From Bacillus sp. (in: firmicutes) (lineage in GTDB: Bacteria > Bacillota > Bacilli > Bacillales > Bacillaceae_J), in contig DUSF01000033.1 in assembly GCA_012842745.1 (NCBI GenBank), positions 1 to 64,000 on the forward strand: DNA of 64,000 nucleotides, written 5' to 3'. The notes under the pieces are model-generated. The model searched no databases. It saw nothing but the letters and a program-made list of their open reading frames with translations, and was not told the DNA's origin. Below, in pieces: positions 1-8,736 of this stretch (its first letter is position 1; each line of letters opens with the position of its first letter). A program made the position numbers and the translations under genes.

Positions 1-260
1 ACAGCATGGCATGCGATACATCCTTTTTTAAATAAGACATTATCTGTATGCTCTGCTAAATTAGGTTGTTCCGTATCAGCATTATTTCCAGCCGTATCTG
101 TTGGTTCAGTCGGTTCAGCTGGTTTTGCAGATGTTGCAGTTTCTGTTTGTAGCGGCGGTTCCGTAGATGTTTTTTCTCCGCCATTAAATAAAAGAGAACC
201 CATAAAGCCTAAGACGACACCAATTACTAAAAAGAGTATCCACCGAAAAACTTGATTCAC
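1..260 (-). CDS. membrane-anchored c-type cytochrome, N-terminal part
   Basis: Only the first 86 codons are in the window; the gene runs off the left edge. It starts with GTG at 260, seven bases after a GGAGG site. The ATG two bases upstream is followed at once by a stop in its own frame. Residues 3-25 form a hydrophobic anchor. A Pro/Thr/Ala/Glu-rich linker of about 45 residues follows, then Cys-Ile-Ala-Cys-His at about 81-85, a CxxCH haem c attachment motif. The layout of anchor, disordered linker and haem domain is that of small Bacillus cytochromes such as c550/c551, which carry electrons on the outer face of the membrane. The haem domain beyond the motif and its methionine ligand are not visible, so the subclass cannot be given. 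Confidence 0.75.
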   Translation of the reverse strand, partial: MNQVFRWILFLVIGVVLGFMGSLLFNGGEKTSTEPPLQTETATSAKPAEPTEPTDTAGNNADTEQPNLAEHTDNVLFKKGCIACHA

Positions 261-498
261 ATTTCTTCCCTCCTTTTCCAAAAAACTTAATCCAAGCCCT
301 TTTAAAAAATACATCATAGATTCCTGACAAATTCTGCACATTTTTCGCACAAAATCTGTACACTCAAAATATACCAATACATACTATCCTCTCCTGTGAC
401 TTAAATCACAGAAACCATGGTCGGTATTTGTCGATTTAATGTATATTTAGTGATGTAACTTTGTTGAATTTATGAGCAAAGTGTGAAGTTATTTCTAC

Positions 499-529
499 AA
501 AAAAATGCCCAGAGCGGTAAACTCTGAGC
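499..529 (-). terminator. intrinsic terminator of the GntR gene
   Basis: On the minus strand an 8-bp stem (GCTCAGAG with CTCTGGGC, one G-T pair) and a seven-base loop are followed by seven T residues. It lies 31 bases past the stop of the GntR gene. Apart from this hairpin, I see no gene or other clear signal between 261 and 559. Confidence 0.75.
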
Positions 530-559
530 GACTTTAAATTATTCTCTTTCTCAATTCAT

Positions 560-1228
560 TTAGCTGTTCTTTCGGTTTTGAAAAGCTATCAAAGTGTTGA
601 TTCTGTGCTGACGAACAACTTCTTCAATTTTACTAGTAGGGGCATTTTCTCTAATAAGGTTAATAATTTCGACATGTTCCTCAATTGATTGACAAGCACG
701 TTGCGGCACAAAGGTAAAAATAGAGCGACGAACACGGTTCAAGCGCTGTTGCGCTTCGTTAATTTGATCAATTAAAAAAGTGTTGTCGCACTTTTCAAAA
801 ATAACCGCATGAAATTTTCGATTCAATTGGCTAAATGTTTCAAATTCAAAATTTGTAAGCGCTTTAGCCATTTGATTGTTAAGTTGTTCCAGCTCCTTAA
901 GATTTTGAACAGTTAATTTTTTGGAGCTAAGTGAAGCAGCAAATCCTTCTAAAACAGCGATGACAGAAAGGACTTCAACATATTCGGTTTCATTGATTGC
1001 ACTCACAATCGCTCCGCTATAAGGCTTGTATGAAATTAATCCATCTGATTCAAGGTTGCGAATCGCCTCTCGGATGGGAATCGTGCTAGTCCCAAGCTCT
1101 TTTGCAATTTGATCAATGACAATCCGTTGCCCCGGAGCATAATCACCGTCCAAAATCTTAGCTCTTAAAAATTCATACGCATACTGTGTTTTGCTTATAG
1201 TTGAATGTTGATTTTGATTTTTTTCCAT
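560..1228 (-). CDS. GntR family (FCD subfamily) transcriptional regulator of the 4-HPA genes
   Basis: This 222-residue protein has an N-terminal winged helix-turn-helix (about residues 15-78, with the typical PGQRI...AKELGTSTIPIREAIRNLE pattern split here by an ellipsis). An all-helical FCD ligand-binding domain (about 90-215) follows, with the spaced histidines that usually bind a metal. FCD regulators are normally repressors released by a pathway acid. The gene is the last of the 4-HPA cluster, 64 bases downstream of hpaF. A 24-bp palindrome lies just upstream, and three near-identical copies precede the aldehyde dehydrogenase gene, the TRAP transporter genes and the hpaI/hpaE genes. This points to an autoregulated local regulator. 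The inducer, perhaps 4-HPA or a ring-cleavage product, is inferred. Confidence 0.85.
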   Translation of the reverse strand: MEKNQNQHSTISKTQYAYEFLRAKILDGDYAPGQRIVIDQIAKELGTSTIPIREAIRNLESDGLISYKPYSGAIVSAINETEYVEVLSVIAVLEGFAASLSSKKLTVQNLKELEQLNNQMAKALTNFEFETFSQLNRKFHAVIFEKCDNTFLIDQINEAQQRLNRVRRSIFTFVPQRACQSIEEHVEIINLIRENAPTSKIEEVVRQHRINTLIAFQNRKNS

Positions 1229-1234
1229 AGCATT

Positions 1235-1258
1235 ATCCTATATCACTTCGTATATGAT
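1235..1258. promoter_or_regulatory. GntR operator candidate 1 (upstream of the regulator gene)
   Basis: Imperfect palindrome of the form ATCNTATAT-N6-TATATGAT. The left half is ATCCTATAT and the right half is TATATGAT. It ends seven bases before the GntR start codon and matches sites at 4727, 10517 and 13157, which fits autoregulation. Confidence 0.6.
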
Positions 1259-1292
1259 TTCAAGTCGTATTTACTCATTTTTCGACAAATCC

Positions 1293-1676
1293 CTATTTAA
1301 AACGATGGTGAATATTATTATGCTTATATGTGCCTGCCTCGCTAAACTCAACAAGCTCCATTGAGAGCGCTAAATATCGTTTCGAAAAAAGCTCCGAGAA
1401 ATGAGCCTTTATTGCCTCGAACAGCTCATCACAAGTATTCTTTTTTTCTTCTTCACTGCGTCCCGCTCCAATTTTTAATGTAACATGGACAAACGCATCA
1501 TCTTCTTTTCCATCAGCAACCCGATAATCTTGAAGTTCAATCGCTCTTGAACGCAAGCCACCAATCGGAAAAAGCGGGCTTTTTGCAATAATGACTGCAT
1601 GGACTTTTTCTAGCAATCCGGAAATATTCGCCTCAGCTTTAATATTATGTGTATATTCAATGATAATATGTGGCAC
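1293..1676 (-). CDS. hpaF: 5-carboxymethyl-2-hydroxymuconate delta-isomerase
   Basis: This 127-residue protein has the usual length of the family. It isomerises 5-carboxymethyl-2-hydroxymuconate to 2-oxohept-3-ene-1,7-dioate (OHED precursor) in 4-HPA meta-cleavage. The chain begins Met-Pro-His-Ile-Ile-Ile-Glu. Removal of Met exposes the catalytic N-terminal Pro of the tautomerase superfamily. The block FVHVTLKIGAGRS (about 63-75) and the end of the form NNIHHRFK closely resemble E. coli HpaF. It lies 18 bases after hpaG2 in the same orientation and is the last enzyme gene before the regulator. Confidence 0.92.
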   Translation of the reverse strand: MPHIIIEYTHNIKAEANISGLLEKVHAVIIAKSPLFPIGGLRSRAIELQDYRVADGKEDDAFVHVTLKIGAGRSEEEKKNTCDELFEAIKAHFSELFSKRYLALSMELVEFSEAGTYKHNNIHHRFK

Positions 1677-1694
1677 CGATTTTCACCTTCCATT

Positions 1695-2435
1695 TCATCT
1701 ACTTACAATCGTATTGGCAAGGCGACCAATCTTTTCGACTTCAGTCACAACTTCATCACCAACTTCGACGTTAACTGAACCCATAGGAGTCCCAGTTAAA
1801 ATAACATCATTCTTATTCAGTGTCATGAAGCTGCTTAAATACTCAATTAGGGCGGCAATGCTGAAAATCATCTCCTTTGTATTTCCTTCTTGCGTCAACT
1901 TTCCATTTACATAGGTTCTTAACGTTAAATTCATTGGATCATCAATATCTTTTGCATCTACAAGCCATGGGCCAATCGGGGTACATGTATCACGATTTTT
2001 CACCCGCAAGTTGGGGCGATAGTAATTTTCCAAATAATCACGGATAGCATAATCATTAGCCACTGTATAGCCAAGAATATAATCATAAGCATCCTCTTGC
2101 TTTACATTTCTAGCTTGTTTTCCTATTACAACGGCAAGCTCACACTCATAGTGCATAAAAGTTGCATCAGCTGGGCGAAATGTTTGGCCTAGATGTCCTA
2201 TAAAAGTATTCGGTCCTTTTAAAAATACTAAGGGCTCTGTTGGCGCATTAAATGCCAATTCTTTCGCATGGTCAGCATAATTCAAGCCAAGAGCAAAAAC
2301 TGTTTGCATCTCAACAGGCGGGAGCCAGACTACATCCTGCTCCTTTACAATACGACCATCATCCAGTTTCAAACGGCCCTCAAGTTCAACCGCATCATGA
2401 ATAGCACCAGAAAAAGCTACTCGTGCTCTTTTCAT
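1695..2435 (-). CDS. hpaG2: 4-HPA degradation bifunctional isomerase/decarboxylase, C-terminal-type subunit
   Basis: This 246-residue member of the fumarylacetoacetate hydrolase fold converts 5-oxopent-3-ene-1,2,5-tricarboxylate and OHED intermediates together with HpaG1. In enterics the two halves are fused as HpaG. The metal triad is visible as Glu97 and Glu99 (HYECELAVVIG) and Asp128 (NDYAIRD). The substrate loop GLNYADHAKE is at 50-59 and the family end motif ILTGTP is present. The start ATG overlaps the hpaG1 stop codon (ATGA) and is preceded by AGGAGGG, so the two are translationally coupled. Confidence 0.9.
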   Translation of the reverse strand: MKRARVAFSGAIHDAVELEGRLKLDDGRIVKEQDVVWLPPVEMQTVFALGLNYADHAKELAFNAPTEPLVFLKGPNTFIGHLGQTFRPADATFMHYECELAVVIGKQARNVKQEDAYDYILGYTVANDYAIRDYLENYYRPNLRVKNRDTCTPIGPWLVDAKDIDDPMNLTLRTYVNGKLTQEGNTKEMIFSIAALIEYLSSFMTLNKNDVILTGTPMGSVNVEVGDEVVTEVEKIGRLANTIVSR

Positions 2436-3226
2436 CTTTTTGTCCCTCCTGCCAAAAGTTCATGTTCATGAACAACTGTATTTTCTAGGACACCGACACC
2501 AATAATTTCGATGCGAATGTGGTCGCCAGCATTTACTATTGGTGCCTTCTCGGGGACACCGACCAACAATACATCTCCTTCATTCAACGTCATAAATTCC
2601 GTAACATCTGCAATTAATCGCGGAACAGAGCGAATCAAATTGGCTGTAGTATTTTCTTGACGCAACTCGCCATTTACAAATACTTGAATTGTAAGGGCAT
2701 CGGGATTTGCAACTGCCTCACGCTCAATCACCCATGGCCCTACTGGACAAAAACCATCACGACATTTTTGGCTTATGGCTGGACGGTATACACTGTTATG
2801 AGGAATACTAACGTCGTTTACAACCGTATAGCCGGCAACATAGTCTAAAGCTTCTGCTTGAGGAACTTGTGTAGCTCTTCGACCAATCACGATTCCAAGC
2901 GCTGCACCTATTTCTAACTCTTGAACAGCAGCAGGCATTGGTATTTCGGCACCGTAGCCAATAATCGTATTCGCTGGTTTAATATAAAGAATCGGTGCCT
3001 TTGGTGGGGCTTTGTATGGGTCCTCATGGACTTCCTCTCCCATCGCAACCAATGCCTCTTTATAGTTTAATAAAGTCCCATAAATCGTCCCTGACACAGG
3101 TGCATCTATGTTTAACTCTCTTAAACTAATTTTTTTCCCTTTGACTTCGACTAGTCGATTCTCGCAATCTATAACAACTGTTTCCGGTTGCGAAACCCCA
3201 CTCATTTTAATTTTCCCGCTGCGCAA
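2432..3226 (-). CDS. hpaG1: 4-HPA degradation isomerase/decarboxylase, N-terminal-type subunit
   Basis: This 264-residue fumarylacetoacetate hydrolase family protein is the partner of HpaG2. It contains the Glu-x-Glu pair (QELEIGAALGIVIG, about 155 residues before the C-terminus), the Asn-Asp of VVNDVSI, and GPWVIER as in HpaG N-terminal halves. The preferred start is TTG at 3226, five bases after GAGGTGA. An ATG at 3205 has only a weak ribosome site. It follows an aldehyde dehydrogenase gene at 20 bases and overlaps hpaG2, so 4677 to 1293 looks like one operon. Confidence 0.87.
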   Translation of the reverse strand: MRSGKIKMSGVSQPETVVIDCENRLVEVKGKKISLRELNIDAPVSGTIYGTLLNYKEALVAMGEEVHEDPYKAPPKAPILYIKPANTIIGYGAEIPMPAAVQELEIGAALGIVIGRRATQVPQAEALDYVAGYTVVNDVSIPHNSVYRPAISQKCRDGFCPVGPWVIEREAVANPDALTIQVFVNGELRQENTTANLIRSVPRLIADVTEFMTLNEGDVLLVGVPEKAPIVNAGDHIRIEIIGVGVLENTVVHEHELLAGGTKR

Positions 3227-3246
3227 TTTATCACCTCAACTTCCTG

Positions 3247-4677
3247 TTAATTGCGATTAAAAACAACTAATTTCATTTCGGTCATTTCCTCGACTGCGTA
3301 TTTAATTCCTTCACGGCCAACTCCGCTTTCTTTAACGCCTCCATATGGCATATTATCGACACGGAATGTTGGAATATCATTAATTATAACCCCGCCAACA
3401 TGTAGCTTTTCAGCCGCATCAAGAGCTGTGTTAATATTATTCGTATAAATTCCAGCTTGCAGGCCATAGCGTGAATCATTTACTAATTCAACAGCTTCCT
3501 CCACTGACTTAACCTTATTAATAAGAACGATTGGCGCGAACACCTCTTGACACGATACTTTTAATGCTTTATCAGCATTTAAAAGCACAGTTGGTAGAAG
3601 AATATTTCCTTCTGCCATTCCTCCTGTTGCAACTTCAGCACCATGCTGTTTTGCTTCTTCAATCCATTCGAGAGTACGCTCAACATCGCCTTTTGTTATT
3701 AAAGCAGATACGTCTGTTTGTGGGTCAAGTGGATCCCCTATTTTTAATTTTTTTGCTTCCGCAGCAAATTTTTCGACAAATGCTCCATATAGATTTTCAT
3801 GAATATAAACACGTTGCAAGGAAATACAAACTTGTCCTTGGTTAGAAAATGCCCCTTTCATTGTGCGCGCAATAATTTTATTTACATCTACACCATCATC
3901 AATGATGAGGGCTGAATTGGAACCAAGTTCAAGTGTTACTCGCTTTAATCCGGCTTTATTGCGAATGCCGATGCCTACAGCTGGACTTCCTGTAAAAGTG
4001 ATCATCTTTACGCGATCATCTGTTACTAGCAAATCACCGACTACTCTCCCACTTCCTGTAATAACATTAAGTGCACCGGCAGGTAGCCCTGCTTCTTCAA
4101 GCAACTCCGCTAAAAAATAAGCGGATAGTGGTGTTTGTGAAGCTGGTTTCAACACGATTGTATTTCCAGCAGCAATCGCTGGACCTACCTTATGAGCCAC
4201 TAAATTCATCGGAAAATTAAACGGCGTAATCGCTCCCACTACACCTAATGGCTCACGTACAGTATAAGCCACTCTATTTTCTCCACCAGGGGCGGCATCA
4301 AGTGGAAGCGTTTCCCCATGAATCCGTTTAGCTTCTTCAGCTGCAAATTTATAAGTCTGAATCGTACGGGCAACCTCTTCCTTTGCCGTCGTAATAGGCT
4401 TGGCGGCTTCTAAGGCAATAATTCTCGCTGCTTCTTCGGAACGTGCCACATAAAGATTTACTAATTTTTCAAGTATGGCGGCACGTTGGTGAGCAGGCAT
4501 TTTCGCCATCACTTCACGTGCATTGTACGCTGCTTCAATTGCAAAGTTAACCTCTTCCGCTGATGCAGAAGGAATCTCTGCTAATACTTCCTCCGAATAT
4601 GGCGATTTCAATGTAATATAAGAATTCGCCTCCATCCATTCACCGTTTATAAATAAGTTTTTTTTAAGTACCATCAT
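3247..4677 (-). CDS. NAD(P)-dependent aldehyde dehydrogenase, candidate succinic semialdehyde dehydrogenase
   Basis: This 476-residue protein has the full ALDH fold: Asn154 (TPFNFP), the cofactor-binding region at 225-235, Glu250 in LELGSNSAL, and catalytic Cys284 in NQGQVCISLQ. The sequence is nearer to lactaldehyde/phosphonoformaldehyde-type ALDHs than to HpaE. It is the first gene of the operon that continues with hpaG1-hpaG2-hpaF and has its own GntR operator at 4727. HpaI releases succinic semialdehyde, and no other dedicated dehydrogenase for it is present, so that role is inferred from context. The cofactor preference is unknown. AAGGAG precedes two adjacent ATGs; either could be the start. 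Confidence 0.8.
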   Translation of the reverse strand: MMVLKKNLFINGEWMEANSYITLKSPYSEEVLAEIPSASAEEVNFAIEAAYNAREVMAKMPAHQRAAILEKLVNLYVARSEEAARIIALEAAKPITTAKEEVARTIQTYKFAAEEAKRIHGETLPLDAAPGGENRVAYTVREPLGVVGAITPFNFPMNLVAHKVGPAIAAGNTIVLKPASQTPLSAYFLAELLEEAGLPAGALNVITGSGRVVGDLLVTDDRVKMITFTGSPAVGIGIRNKAGLKRVTLELGSNSALIIDDGVDVNKIIARTMKGAFSNQGQVCISLQRVYIHENLYGAFVEKFAAEAKKLKIGDPLDPQTDVSALITKGDVERTLEWIEEAKQHGAEVATGGMAEGNILLPTVLLNADKALKVSCQEVFAPIVLINKVKSVEEAVELVNDSRYGLQAGIYTNNINTALDAAEKLHVGGVIINDIPTFRVDNMPYGGVKESGVGREGIKYAVEEMTEMKLVVFNRN

Positions 4678-4726
4678 GATCTCTCCTTCAGCAAAAAATA
4701 TAGATGCTTACTAGATTATACAATAA

Positions 4727-4750
4727 ATCATATGTCAAATCGTATATGAT
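4727..4750. promoter_or_regulatory. GntR operator candidate 2
   Basis: Palindrome ATCATATGT-N6-GTATATGAT, 50 bases upstream of the aldehyde dehydrogenase start that opens the hpaG1G2F operon. Both half sites match the copies at 10517 and 13157. Confidence 0.65.
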
Positions 4751-4790
4751 TCCAAGTGGTAGTATGATAGATTACTATTAGAAAAAAAGC

Positions 4791-4813
4791 AAGCTTCGGA
4801 CAGTCCGAAGCTT
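4791..4813 (-). terminator. intrinsic terminator after hpaD
   Basis: Perfect 10-bp stem AAGCTTCGGA / TCCGAAGCTT with a three-base loop. On the minus strand it is followed by GC and seven T residues. It separates hpaB-hpaD from the promoter of the next operon. Confidence 0.8.
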
Positions 4814-4858
4814 ATTTTATAGCTGCTAATCTTATCATGCAGTAAGTTAAACAGACTG

Positions 4859-5845
4859 TTATTGCACTGATAATCGTTTCACAGTTTCAACTGGCAGCAA
4901 TTGGCCAGTTATTATATCCTCGACCTGGACAGCTTCTGTTCTCCAGCTTTCTGGTGGTACTTGACCCCAGAATGTTGCCCGTTGCGGGTTATCAAGATGC
5001 CATTTAATCGGCTCCCAGTCTGGATCATTTGTAAAATAATCACCTGTATACAATTCGATGCGATTTCCGTCATGGTCGCGCACATATACAAAAAAAGCAT
5101 TTGAAGTGCCATGTCTGCCTGGTGACCGTTCAATATGGGTATGATAACCTAGTGAGGCAAGATGGTCACATGTATCCAAAATCGCCTTTGCATCATCCAT
5201 CCAAAAACCGGTATGGTGGTAGCGCGGCCCTTTTTCGCTTATTAAAGCAAGGTCATGAACGCTCGGTTTGCGGTGCATCCAGGCAGCCCAAATATGCTCA
5301 TTTTCCTCGTAGCCGTTCACAGTAAACTCGGAGGTTCTAAAGCCTAAATGTTTGCTATACCAATCATATAGTTCATCAATATTTGTAATTAAACAATTGG
5401 CATGGTCAATCCGTTTAATTTTTGAATTCCCTTGTAAATGGAATTTCTGCAGCATTCTTTCTGCTTTATCCATTTCAAAAAAGAACTCGACAGGTATTCC
5501 ACCTAGATCCTGTATTCTTAGAGCACGACCTTGGCCCTTCTCTTCACCAGCACCAATCCATACTTTTTTGACGCCTAATTCAGTAAATAATTCATCTAGC
5601 ACATCTAAATCTTCGGCACTGCTTACACGGTAGGCAATATGCTTTAGGCTCGCTTGTTTTCCTTTTGTTAAAACTAAACAATGGTGGTTGGCATCCTCAA
5701 TTGCTCTTAAATAAATATGATCTTCATCTGACTCCGTCTCAATAAAGCCTAAACCACCACAATAAAATTCTCTTGCCCGCTCTAAATCCGTAACCGTTAT
5801 TTCAGCATGATGAAGCCGAATAATATCAAAATTTTTCTTGTGCAT
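4859..5845 (-). CDS. hpaD: 3,4-dihydroxyphenylacetate 2,3-dioxygenase
   Basis: This 328-residue extradiol dioxygenase belongs to the vicinal oxygen chelate superfamily, like the Brevibacterium/Arthrobacter homoprotocatechuate enzymes, not the enteric HpaD type. It opens the ring of homoprotocatechuate to 5-carboxymethyl-2-hydroxymuconic semialdehyde. The metal ligands align as His148 (RIDHAN), His211 (RYHHTGF) and Glu264 (NRIELYTGDY). The second-sphere residues His197 (SVHDLAL) and Tyr254 are also present. The first repeat (8-125) is the non-catalytic domain. It lies 30 bases after hpaB and is followed by a strong terminator. Confidence 0.93.
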   Translation of the reverse strand: MHKKNFDIIRLHHAEITVTDLERAREFYCGGLGFIETESDEDHIYLRAIEDANHHCLVLTKGKQASLKHIAYRVSSAEDLDVLDELFTELGVKKVWIGAGEEKGQGRALRIQDLGGIPVEFFFEMDKAERMLQKFHLQGNSKIKRIDHANCLITNIDELYDWYSKHLGFRTSEFTVNGYEENEHIWAAWMHRKPSVHDLALISEKGPRYHHTGFWMDDAKAILDTCDHLASLGYHTHIERSPGRHGTSNAFFVYVRDHDGNRIELYTGDYFTNDPDWEPIKWHLDNPQRATFWGQVPPESWRTEAVQVEDIITGQLLPVETVKRLSVQ

Positions 5846-5875
5846 TGATTATTTTCTCTCCTTTTCAAAGGATTT

Positions 5876-7357
5876 TTAGCAGTTCGTGACAGAATCCTTT
5901 TCCAAAACCATTTGATCTAAGAATTTTTGTACTAATGCCATTTCCGTTGTCTTATCCGCATTTGAATACGTATCCATTGTTACTCTGAACGCATCGACTA
6001 AGTAGAATCGTTCATACAGTTCACCACGGCCTGCAAGGTCTGAACCTATGAAATCCCAAGCTAAGCGGTTTAAGCGAATTTTTTCCACAGCTGTAGCATT
6101 TCTAGCTTGATAATATTTATCGATATACCCTCTTAATGGACCTTCTAAATCTTTTCTTGAAGGTGTACACATAAAGCCACCACCACCAATAATTTGGATT
6201 AGCTCCATACATCTAGGAATCCATTTTGGCATTAATCCTCTTAAGGCAGTTAATGGTCTCGCATCTGGTATTAATACACCATTCACTCCATTTTCCTTCG
6301 CACCTTCTATTGCAGAAACGATAGCAGTACGTGTTAACTCTTTATATTGCCAAATTTCCCCAAGTTTCTCTTTAATATGGTCAAATTCATTTACACCGTT
6401 CATATCGGCAATCATATGCCCTACGCCAAATAAGAACTCAAGCTTTGTAAGCGCTCTCGTCATTGCCTGAAAAACAATATAAGCACCCCAGTTTACCTCA
6501 TCTGTTACAGCTCGATATAATTCTACATTTCCATCAATAAATACGCGATCCTTTGGAATATGGCAATTGTCAAAAATAACAACAGCATCCTGCTCATCAA
6601 AACGAGTGGATAGCGGAAAATCAAATGGATCACATTGTTTACTATAGGAATCACGGCAAATGAATTTCATTCCAGGTTGATCCATTGGAACAGCAAACAT
6701 TAAAGCATATTTTGCATCTTCAGGACGAATACCTTTCCCTGCCCTTGATGGATAAATCGTCATTTCATCGGCAAACGGTGCCAACGTACCTAACATTCTA
6801 GCTCCACTAACGATAATGGAATCTTCTGTTTCGCCTACCTTGTGTAATGAAACCTCTCCACCTGCTTGCATTGCTTCCGGTACAGAGCGATCTACTTGTG
6901 GATTAACGATACAGTGTGTTAAACATAGATCATTTTCTCTAATATAATTGAAATAGTTTTCTACATTTTTAGCACGTTGTTCTTCTCCATACTTTCTCCA
7001 TACATCGGTTCGGCTTGCATAACATGCGAAGGTAATATTTAAATAGTCAGGGCTTCTACCCATGATTCCCGCAGATGCTTCAGACATAATCTTTGATGCC
7101 TTGTGCAATTTCCATAAATCATCTTTGCTTTTCGGAAACATGAACGATGTTCCAACTTTATCCCCTGTTGTTGGCGAATCTGTTAACATAATTTCAGGGT
7201 ATTGGTATTGTAAATCATACAAATGAGCAATCGATTGGGCTCCTCCTTTTAATTGGGGATGGATTGTAATATCTTCTATTCTTTCTCCATCCAACCAAAT
7301 TTCACGTCGGTCATTTTTCAACTTTTCTAAATACTGTGCTCCTGTCCGTGCTGGCAT
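5876..7357 (-). CDS. hpaB: 4-hydroxyphenylacetate 3-monooxygenase, oxygenase component
   Basis: This protein uses reduced FAD to hydroxylate 4-HPA to homoprotocatechuate. Its 493 residues are close to Thermus/Bacillus-type HpaB in length. Arg101 and Tyr105 (GRSPDY) and His148 (THCIVNPQVDR) match the substrate-site Arg, Tyr and His of the Thermus enzyme. The C-terminal GGGGFMCTPS and LAWDFIGSDLAGRGELYERFY blocks are typical (the latter named in part). I place the start at the ATG at 7357, nine bases after AAGGGAG; an ATG at 7366 touches the ribosome site itself. The flavin reductase partner HpaC is not found in the window. Confidence 0.93.
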   Translation of the reverse strand: MPARTGAQYLEKLKNDRREIWLDGERIEDITIHPQLKGGAQSIAHLYDLQYQYPEIMLTDSPTTGDKVGTSFMFPKSKDDLWKLHKASKIMSEASAGIMGRSPDYLNITFACYASRTDVWRKYGEEQRAKNVENYFNYIRENDLCLTHCIVNPQVDRSVPEAMQAGGEVSLHKVGETEDSIIVSGARMLGTLAPFADEMTIYPSRAGKGIRPEDAKYALMFAVPMDQPGMKFICRDSYSKQCDPFDFPLSTRFDEQDAVVIFDNCHIPKDRVFIDGNVELYRAVTDEVNWGAYIVFQAMTRALTKLEFLFGVGHMIADMNGVNEFDHIKEKLGEIWQYKELTRTAIVSAIEGAKENGVNGVLIPDARPLTALRGLMPKWIPRCMELIQIIGGGGFMCTPSRKDLEGPLRGYIDKYYQARNATAVEKIRLNRLAWDFIGSDLAGRGELYERFYLVDAFRVTMDTYSNADKTTEMALVQKFLDQMVLEKDSVTNC

Positions 7358-7431
7358 GAACAACATCTCCCTTAATTTGATTTTTGTGAATACTCAAAAT
7401 ACTTTTAATATTCAATCTAACCTACTAATCT

Positions 7432-8736
7432 TTATTTCATTAAACTAGGTAAAAAAGTGGCTAATTGAGGGAAAATAATAAGAACAGCCACACAAGCAAT
7501 CATTGCCAATACCATCGGCGTAATTCCTTTAAAAATAGTCTGAATCGGAACATCTCTCGCTACACCCTTTACATCATAAACACTTATGCCAAGTGGTGGG
7601 GTTAAGGAACCAATGTTTATCATCATAACCATGATAATTCCAAACCAAACACCATTAAAGCCTAACTCCGTTACAATTGGATAGATAATTGGCAGTGTTA
7701 AGACAAGGATAGATAATCCTTCGACAAAACATCCTAAAATAAATAACGAAAGTAATACGAGTATTAAAATTGCATATACATTCAAATCGAGATTGCCGAC
7801 AAAAGTAGTAATTTTAACTGGTATTCTACTTACTGTTAAAAACTGACTAAATAATGTTGCGCCAATGATGATTATAAAAAGGTATGCTGTTAACCGAACA
7901 GTCTCATGAAACGATTGTTTAAGTCTCTTAAAGTCAATTGTTCTTGTTACTAAAGTAACGAGTAAGGCAATAAATGCCCCTACACCCGCTGCTTCAGTCG
8001 GCGTAAAAATCCCTAAATAAATTCCGCCAATCGAAGTTAGAAATACAACCATGAAGGGCCAAATATTTTTTAGTGTTGTGATTTTTTCCCGAAAAGAGGC
8101 TTTCTCATACTTTCTTGGTGCAAGTGATGGATCACGTTTGATGACGATTAAAATCGCAATCATAAAAATAATGATTTGGACAATCCCTGGAACAATCCCT
8201 GCAATTAATAGTTGACCAATCGGTTCCCTTGTCATAATTCCATACAACACTAGAATGACACTTGGCGGAATAAGGGCGCCTAATGTTCCGCCTGCAGCTA
8301 CACATGCGGTTGATAATTGGGGCTTATAATTGTATTTATTCATTTCGGGCAAGGCAATTTTCGAAACTGTAACAGTTGTAGCATTTAATGACCCTGAAAT
8401 CGATGAGAAGATTGCAGCTGTTCCAATCGTTGCCATCGCTAATCCACCGCGAAAATGTCCCATCCAGCTATCTACAGCCTGGTATAAATTACTGCCTATA
8501 CCTGAATAAGATAAAAACATTCCCATTAAAATAAACAACGGAATCACACTTAAGGAATAGGAACTTGCCGTATCAAAAGGAGTCCTTCCAGATTGGAGAA
8601 TCGCAATGTCCCAACCTCTTATTAAACCCGTGCCAAGCATTCCAACTAATAGTAGTGAAATACCGACGGGAATCTTTAATAGAAACATAATGATTAATAC
8701 GACAATCCCGATTACGCCAATTATTTCAGGACTCAT
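7432..8736 (-). CDS. TRAP transporter large permease subunit (DctM family)
   Basis: This 434-residue, highly hydrophobic protein has about 12 predicted membrane segments. It shows the conserved DctM features GSLNATTVTVSKIALPEM (residues about 115-132), GGTLGALIPPSV and NIGSLTPPLG. It forms the substrate channel of a TRAP importer driven by an ion gradient. It overlaps the small-subunit gene by 11 bases and precedes hpaB by about 75 bases. Its position between hpaB and hpaE, and the GntR operator before dctP, suggest that the substrate is 4-HPA or a related aromatic acid (inference). Confidence 0.9.
   Translation of the reverse strand: MSPEIIGVIGIVVLIIMFLLKIPVGISLLLVGMLGTGLIRGWDIAILQSGRTPFDTASSYSLSVIPLFILMGMFLSYSGIGSNLYQAVDSWMGHFRGGLAMATIGTAAIFSSISGSLNATTVTVSKIALPEMNKYNYKPQLSTACVAAGGTLGALIPPSVILVLYGIMTREPIGQLLIAGIVPGIVQIIIFMIAILIVIKRDPSLAPRKYEKASFREKITTLKNIWPFMVVFLTSIGGIYLGIFTPTEAAGVGAFIALLVTLVTRTIDFKRLKQSFHETVRLTAYLFIIIIGATLFSQFLTVSRIPVKITTFVGNLDLNVYAILILVLLSLFILGCFVEGLSILVLTLPIIYPIVTELGFNGVWFGIIMVMMINIGSLTPPLGISVYDVKGVARDVPIQTIFKGITPMVLAMIACVAVLIIFPQLATFLPSLMK

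Noticed and set aside
4912-5133. Second minus-strand frame inside hpaD
   Set aside because: Shadow frame within the C-terminal part of the dioxygenase; no start signal.
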